Shown in pieces: positions 59,909 to 64,000 of a DNA stretch of 64,000 nt (the stretch's first letter is position 1; every line of letters begins with the position of its first letter). A program made the position numbers and the translations under genes. The notes beneath the pieces are model-generated. The model was given only the letters and a program-made list of their open reading frames with translations. It ran no database searches and had not been told where the DNA came from. Origin of the DNA: Bugulina stolonifera (Eukaryota; Bryozoa; Gymnolaemata; Cheilostomatida; Bugulidae); the NCBI GenBank assembly GCA_935421135.1, contig OW285187.1, forward strand, positions 5,394,001 to 5,458,000, given 5' to 3'.

Positions 59909-62900
59909 TTAGAGCTTTTCTTCACTGACTCGAAGGTAAGCTTCAGCTTGTGCTATTACCTCTCTGTGATACCCATTCTTCTTGAGATGAAAAATGGCAG
60001 AGCGGTAATACTCAACTGCTCCAGAGAAAAAAGATGGGGGGAGTCTGCTTCGATCAACTAGTTCACTGACAGTCTCCTCTTCTATGGGGGTAATAGTGGT
60101 GGGGGTATTAAGATTGAGTTCAGACGAACAAGGAGATTGCGAGCTAAGTAGCTCTCTTCCAAAAGAAAGAGAGGGTGAAGCTAAAGAAAAGGAAGAAGTG
60201 GTAGTAGTAGAAGTAGTAATAAAAGTAGGTATTGAAAGACTAGTAATTGTATTATTAGACCTTCCAAGAGAAAAAGAGGGTGAATCTAAGAAAAAGAGTG
60301 GAGCAGGTGAAGAGGTGGGAGTAGAAGTAGGTATCGAAACAGTGGTAACTGTATCATCAAATCTTTCAGGAGAATGAGAGGGTGAATGTGAAGAAAAGAG
60401 TGGGGGAAAAGAAGCAGTAGAAGGAGTGGTAGTAATGGTAGTAGTAATAGTAGTAGTTGTAAGAGAAGAAGTAGAGGTGGTAATGTCTCCATTAGTAAGA
60501 GAGTTACTGATGGAAGAAGCATCTGAATCAAAATGATGGTGAGAAGGGAGAGGAAATTGTGAAGAGCACACCCCAGACTTTACAGATCTTTCAGGAGAAT
60601 GAGAGGGTGAATGTGAAGAAAAGAGTGGAGGAAAAGAAGTAGTAGAAGGAGTAGTAGTAATAGTAGTAGTTGTAAGAGAAGAAGTAGAGATGGAAATGTC
60701 TCCATTAGTAAGAGAGTTACTGATGGAAGAAGCATCTGAATCAAAATGAGGGTGAGAAGGGAGAGGAAATTGTGAAGAGCACACCCCAGACTTTAAAGAG
60801 AATGGAGTAGTAGACATCCCCTTAAAGAAGGGAGGGTATACTACCCCACCATCAGTTGTTGGAGTGTATGCGGGGATGAGTATTTTGGAAGGTGGAGAGT
60901 GACCAGTGACCCTTTGCAAAAAGGATATGGTCTTTTTTAGTGAATAGATATCTGTTAGAAAGCGTGTGTTGAATGAGATGTGTCGGTGACAGGGCTTTCC
61001 ATCAATATGATGATTAGATGGAAAGTTGTAGTGTCTATTCATCCCCTCATCATCTACTGTTATGTGATAGCAAAAACAGATTCGGAGCAAAAAATGCTGT
61101 TGAATGTGGACACCTCGTCGGTGCCCAACATTCTTATTGCATAAAAAACAGGGGTCATCCGATTCAAATGGCTTTGTTAGTGACATCTCCAGTCTTCTTT
61201 TTGTCTCATCACTAACAAAGACATAGAATCTTAGACCCCCCTTACATATCGACTTTGCTCTGAGTCCTAAAAAAGAAAGAAAATAACAAGAATAAGTGAG
61301 AGAGAACATATGACTTACTTGTAAATCAGAAAAAAAAAAAAAAAAAGATTCTAAATCTACAAATAGATACTAAATCATTCTTACCTATCTCGAAGCCATC
61401 TACTCCCCCACATTGTTCAAATAAAGCAATCTCTTCTTCCCCTAGTTCTGTTTCTTTTTCATTCTATAATGTAAATAAAATGTGCAGTGACTAATTAACA
61501 AACTACATTAACATAGCTATTTGTAATATATGGTTTTTGAAGAATTTGATGAAAAAACTGGCACTCTAAGTACTAAGCAAGTCTACTAAAGCCTGTCTAT
61601 TTACTCACATAAAGAGAAATACATCATCAACATAAGAAAACCAGTTGTAATTTATGTTATATTTTTTCACATAAGAAAAGAAAAAAAAAGTGTCTTATTG
61701 ATAAAAATAATACATAAGAAAGAAAGTGCAATACTTATAATAAAAATATCACTAATCTTTAACATCTTAGACATGGTAAGAGACTTATAGAATTAGAGAA
61801 AATCATACTATGACTAATTAACATCTGGTTTTAAAAAGGAAGTAGTCTCTTTTGACATTCTAGACATGGTAAGAGGCTTATAGTATAAAAAAGTACATCA
61901 TCATTATGTGTAACTAACATGTACTTCTGCAGAAATGTCAGTAATCTCCTTTGACATCTTAGAAACCCAACACCATAGTGGATTGAAGGTGTAATGCATG
62001 TGTGAACAAATAAGATAATAGACTAACCATTTCTGGAGATGGGATTCTTTTCCTCGAGATTCGTCTTCTGTCTTCCGAGTCGTACGTAATCATATACTTC
62101 GTACCTTTTTTTGATGTTTTAATTTTTCTTATATATTTCTTTCTTTGATATTTAGATGTAGAAGCCTGTAAGTATATGTAGAGTAATAAACATATACCAA
62201 AGCATAAGTCAAGTAAACGGAACTACTAATGCAACATAGTTACTAAACAAAGAAAATAAGAATGAATAAAAATATATAGGAAACATGAGCATAGTGGTAG
62301 TGTACAAGTCAAGTATACAAAAATACTAATCCCTATAGTTATTGAGCAAGAGAATAAGAATACTGATAACAACTACTTTTAGAATGAATAGCATAGGCAA
62401 GTTAAATAACAAGTAATAATATATACTAAAGCCTTAACTGTGTGGATAAAACCACCAACTCACCATAGTCACTGGGGAATAGAAACAAGAACAGATAAAC
62501 AGAACATGTGTTAGCAAGAATTAATTTCGAAGTGAATAATCAGTATAAGACAGAAAAAAAACCAAAAATACCACCCCTTACTTTTTATGTGTTTTTCAAC
62601 CAATTGAGTCTTTCTGATGGTAAGCTCCTCCCAAACAGAGAGATAAATTACTCTTGTGTTAGTGCAGATCTATTTATTAGAATTAATCAGTTAGTCTTTT
62701 TAGCTTCAAGTTCATCCTAAGTAGTGTAATAAATCACTTTGGTGTAGACCTATTTATTAGAATTATTCAGTTAATCTTTTTAGCAACAAGTTCATCCCAA
62801 GTAGTGTAATAAATCATTTTAGTGCAGACCTATTCATTAGAATTATCCAGTTAATCTTTTTAGCAGCAAGTCCACCCCAAGTATTGTGATAGGCCACTTT

Positions 62901-63617
62901 AGTACAGTATAGTCTTGGATGTAGAGTATAGGCTACACTTGATAATATACTTCTTTGCTAGGATGTACAAGTATAGTCAGTACAAGTGGTAATAAACTGT
63001 TTTGATACTTATTACCCTACTAGTGGTATAACTACTCATATTGAAAATAAATCTCACCACTTATAAAGTTTCTAAGCTATGGTCACACTAATTGTAGTAT
63101 AGACAGAGCAGATCTCTACACACATGCTTTCATGTTGAGAATCAAAACAGTTTAATATATAAGCTTACAAAGTTTCTAAGCCCTGGACATACCAAAGGAG
63201 AATTATACCACTACTAAAATATAATTAGCCCCAATGTTAACTCAAATGAGTAAGTTCATATTAAAATACATATTAAAATAGCTAGGATGTACTAGTATAG
63301 CCAGTACAAGTGGTAATAAACTGTTTTGATACTTATTACACTACTAGTGGTATAACTACTCATATTGAAAAAAATCTCACCACATATAAAGCTTCTAAGC
63401 TCCGGTCACAATAATTGTAGTATAGACAGATCAGATCTCTACATACTTGCTCTCATGTTGAGAATCAAAACAGTTTAATACATAAGCTTACAAAGTTTCT
63501 AAGCTCTAGTCATACCAAGGGAGTATTATATCACTACTAAAATAGAATTAGTCCCAATGTTAACTCAAATGAGTAAATTCATACTAAAATACATATTAAA
63601 ATAAGTTTACTCACCAT
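59909..63617 (-). CDS. Unrecognised spliced gene of element 3 (about 525 aa)
   Basis: Predicted exons (minus): start ATG at 63615-63617 directly followed by the donor GTGAGT, then 62028-62165, 61385-61463 and 59909-61266. All have GT-AG borders and consistent phases. An alternative ATG/GTGAGT exists at 62464-62466. The protein has a basic N-terminal region (KYQRKKYIRKIKTSKKG), a possible zinc-binding segment (CFLCNKNVGHRRGVHIQQH, with more Cys/His after it), a long Ser/Thr/Pro-rich middle containing a ~75-residue tandem duplication (GVCSSQFPLPSH, FPPLFSSHSPSHSPER) and a helical C-terminus (EYYRSAIFHLKKNGYHREVI). I do not recognise the family. It occupies the position the polymerase has in element 2. 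Confidence 0.62.
62655..62925. repeat. ~118-bp tandem repeat, about 2.5 copies
   Basis: Units contain GTGCAGATCTATTTATTAGA, CAGTTAATCTTTTTAGCA and AAGTAGTGTAATAAATCA. It lies within a predicted intron of the element 3 gene. Confidence 0.8.
62955..63610. repeat. ~330-bp tandem repeat, two copies
   Basis: 62965-63275 is repeated at about 63295-63610 (AGTACAAGTGGTAATAAACT, GTTGAGAATCAAAACAG, TTAACTCAAATGAGTAA). Each copy contains a degenerate version of the element terminus (TTGTAGTATAGACAG, then CAGATCTCTACA). Confidence 0.85.
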
Positions 63618-63725
63618 ATTAATTGTTGAGTGATGTTTATTCAGAGAAATTAGTAAATATCCACAGAGTTGCAAGTCTTTACTAGGTGGTTGAGTGGTAA
63701 TGATAAAAATCCTCTCTCACGCTTG

Positions 63726-63732
63726 CTTTTAT
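63726..63732 (-). promoter_or_regulatory. TATA-like box of the element 3 gene
   Basis: ATAAAAG on the minus strand about 110 bp before the ATG at 63617, between the gene and the satellite, as in element 2. Confidence 0.5.
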
Positions 63733-63784
63733 GGAAATCTCTGTCCAATCAGAAGTGATTTGCCTTTTTTTAGTCTGATTTATT

Positions 63785-64000
63785 GCATCCCGATGTGATT
63801 CGATGTAACCCGATGTAACCCGATGTAACCCGATGTAACCCGATGTAACCCGATGTAACCCGATGTAACCCGATGTGTTTTCGACCTCCCCCGATGTGTT
63901 TTCGACCTCCCCCGATGTGATTCGATGTGTCTCGATGTGTTTTCGACCTCCCCCGATGTGATTCGATGTGTCCCGATGTGTTTTCGACCTTCCCCGATGT
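63785..64000. repeat. Satellite of element 3 (CCCGATGTAA/CCCGATGTGTTTTCGACC units)
   Basis: Begins GCATCCCGATGTGATT, like the left arms in elements 1 and 2. It then has seven 10-bp CCCGATGTAA units and longer CCCGATGTGTTTTCGACCTC units, running to the window end. The core CCCGATGTG is shared with the 31-bp satellites. Whether it forms a palindrome cannot be seen here. Confidence 0.85.

Larger units (their letters stand above)
58123..64000. mobile_element. Polinton-like element 3 (left part, continues past window end)
   Basis: Starts AGTAGTATAGTCAGTGCA and carries a TIR matching element 1 over about 690 bp. It then has direct repeats, one unrecognised spliced gene on the minus strand, two repeat blocks and, at the window edge, satellite DNA related to that of elements 1 and 2. 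No integrase, capsid or polymerase gene is visible in the 5.9 kb seen. The right end is not in the window, so its full content is unknown. Confidence 0.82.

Overview
The window is animal DNA: an AT-rich host background with short spliced genes, many TACATGTA-type simple repeats and secreted GH9 cellulases carrying CBM2-like domains. A demosponge is my best guess from the repeat texture, compact introns and animal-type GH9/CBM2 genes. A mollusc or other invertebrate cannot be excluded.

Host layout: a spliced gene for a small type I membrane protein (4735-9089); cellulase A (CBM2-like + GH9, 11 exons, 11230-19325); a THAP-domain gene on the minus strand (32724-34362); cellulase B (two CBM-like domains + GH9, 14 exons, 43252-51854); and cellulase-like gene C, which has the two binding domains and a long Thr/Pro/Glu linker but no GH9 domain (54138-57852). 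A and B are tandem paralogs. Their GH9 exons and introns, including a mariner relic and a tRNA-derived fragment, are nearly identical, whereas their binding-domain halves have diverged.

Three Polinton/Maverick elements lie between the cellulase genes. Element 1 (20706-31529, 720/723-bp TIRs, target duplication AACATC) carries integrase, packaging ATPase, adenain-like protease, major and minor capsid proteins and accessory genes, but no polymerase. Element 2 (35527-43188, 1089-bp TIRs, target duplication AATAGC) carries a protein-primed family B polymerase but no integrase or capsid genes. Element 3 (58123 to beyond the window end) has an element-1-type TIR and one unrecognised spliced gene. 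All three begin AGTAGTATAGTCAGTGCA. Elements 1 and 2 share a ~1.4-kb control module: a minus-strand TATA promoter and leader exon, a large palindrome of ~31-bp units, then a plus-strand TATA promoter and small acidic gene. Element 3 reaches related satellite DNA at the window end, behind an analogous promoter.

The main hypothesis is a divided Polinton. Capsid/integration functions and replication functions sit on separate, precisely bounded units with matching ends, and the break lies at the shared module. Element 1 still has the polymerase promoter and leader exon directly abutting its TIR, so the halves look derived from one larger ancestor. The polymerase lacks the main part of its exonuclease region and has a frame break there, so this particular copy may not be functional.
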